Shown here: positions 63,928-64,000 of the stretch, one piece after another
Numbering within the stretch: position 1 is the stretch's first letter
Layout: every line of letters starts with the position of its first letter
NCBI GenBank assembly: GCA_900317625.1
Contig: ONHK01000001.1
Location: 1-64,000, forward strand
Direction: 5' to 3'
From: an uncultured Treponema sp.
Lineage (GTDB): Bacteria > Spirochaetota > Spirochaetia > Treponematales > Treponemataceae
Length of the DNA stretch: 64,000 bases
The notes under the pieces: model-generated
What the model was told of the DNA's origin: nothing
Databases searched by the model: none
Seen by the model: the letters and a program-made list of their open reading frames with translations, nothing else
Translations under genes and position numbers: made by a program

Positions 63928-64000
63928 ATGGCTGAAGATAAAAAAATTATTGCCGAAAACAGAAAAGCTCGATTTGACTATTTTATTGAAGAATCATACG
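63928..64000 (+). CDS. smpB: SsrA-binding protein SmpB (N-terminal part, cut by window end)
   Basis: The visible 24 residues (MAEDKKIIAENRKARFDYF then IEESY) match the SmpB N-terminus, where ENRKARFDYFIEE is highly conserved. SmpB carries tmRNA to stalled ribosomes for trans-translation. The gene continues beyond the window. There is no Shine-Dalgarno sequence. Confidence 0.88.
   Translation, partial: MAEDKKIIAENRKARFDYFIEESY

Overview
The window is AT-rich spirochaete chromosome, almost certainly from a Treponema-type organism. Three things point there: a bacterial V-type ATPase operon in the spirochaete order (E, DUF2764, A, B, D, I, K), a long flagellar operon in treponemal order (flbD-motAB-fliL-fliM-fliY-fliO-fliPQR-flhB-flhA-flhF-flhG, then a sigma-28/WhiG-type factor), and neighbouring lepB, hemW and smpB. 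I saw no rRNA, tRNA, CRISPR array or recognisable transposase.

Region 1 (1-20.7 kb) is an envelope-glycan island. It opens with a CsbB/GtrB-like polyprenyl-phosphate glycosyltransferase, a ChbG/YdjC-like deacetylase and a YfhO-like membrane protein. Next are two near-identical AAA-ATPase/PD-(D/E)XK genes (DUF1703 type) in direct orientation. They bracket three family-2 glycosyltransferases and a small DUF2335 gene pair. A HU-like/DUF4469 gene follows, then a Dlt-like module (MBOAT acyltransferase and SGNH protein on the minus strand; adenylating ligase and carrier protein on the plus strand). Next to it is an unusual fusion of a YidC/Oxa1-like domain with an alkaline-phosphatase/sulfatase-superfamily domain. 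Three genes of this island (first glycosyltransferase, G8; third-block glycosyltransferase, G10; YidC-sulfatase fusion, G9) contain poly-G tracts inside the reading frame. The first two read out of their best frame here and the third in frame, which is the signature of slipped-strand phase variation. A switchable surface-polymer decoration system is the most interesting content of the window.

Region 2 (19.6-34.9 kb) is an acidic-polysaccharide locus: UDP-glucuronate 4-epimerase, UDP-glucose dehydrogenase, four glycosyltransferases, a polyprenyl glycosylphosphotransferase, two tandem outer-membrane barrel proteins, a one-POTRA Omp85-like protein and a TPR-like secreted protein. A stand-alone CinA C-terminal-domain gene sits among them. 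No flippase or polymerase is visible in the window.

Region 3 (34.9-43.5 kb) holds ispG and the V-ATPase operon. The c-subunit carries the residues of a Na+ site. Region 4 (43.6-61.1 kb) is one minus-strand flagellar operon running from a sigma-70-like promoter before flbD to a SwrB-like protein. Region 5 (61.2-64 kb) has an OmpR-type regulator with a degenerate receiver, hemW, lepB (with an apparent Lys-to-Arg change at the catalytic position) and the start of smpB.

Several genes have a -10 box only 6-7 bases before the start codon and no Shine-Dalgarno sequence, which suggests that leaderless transcription is common in this organism.
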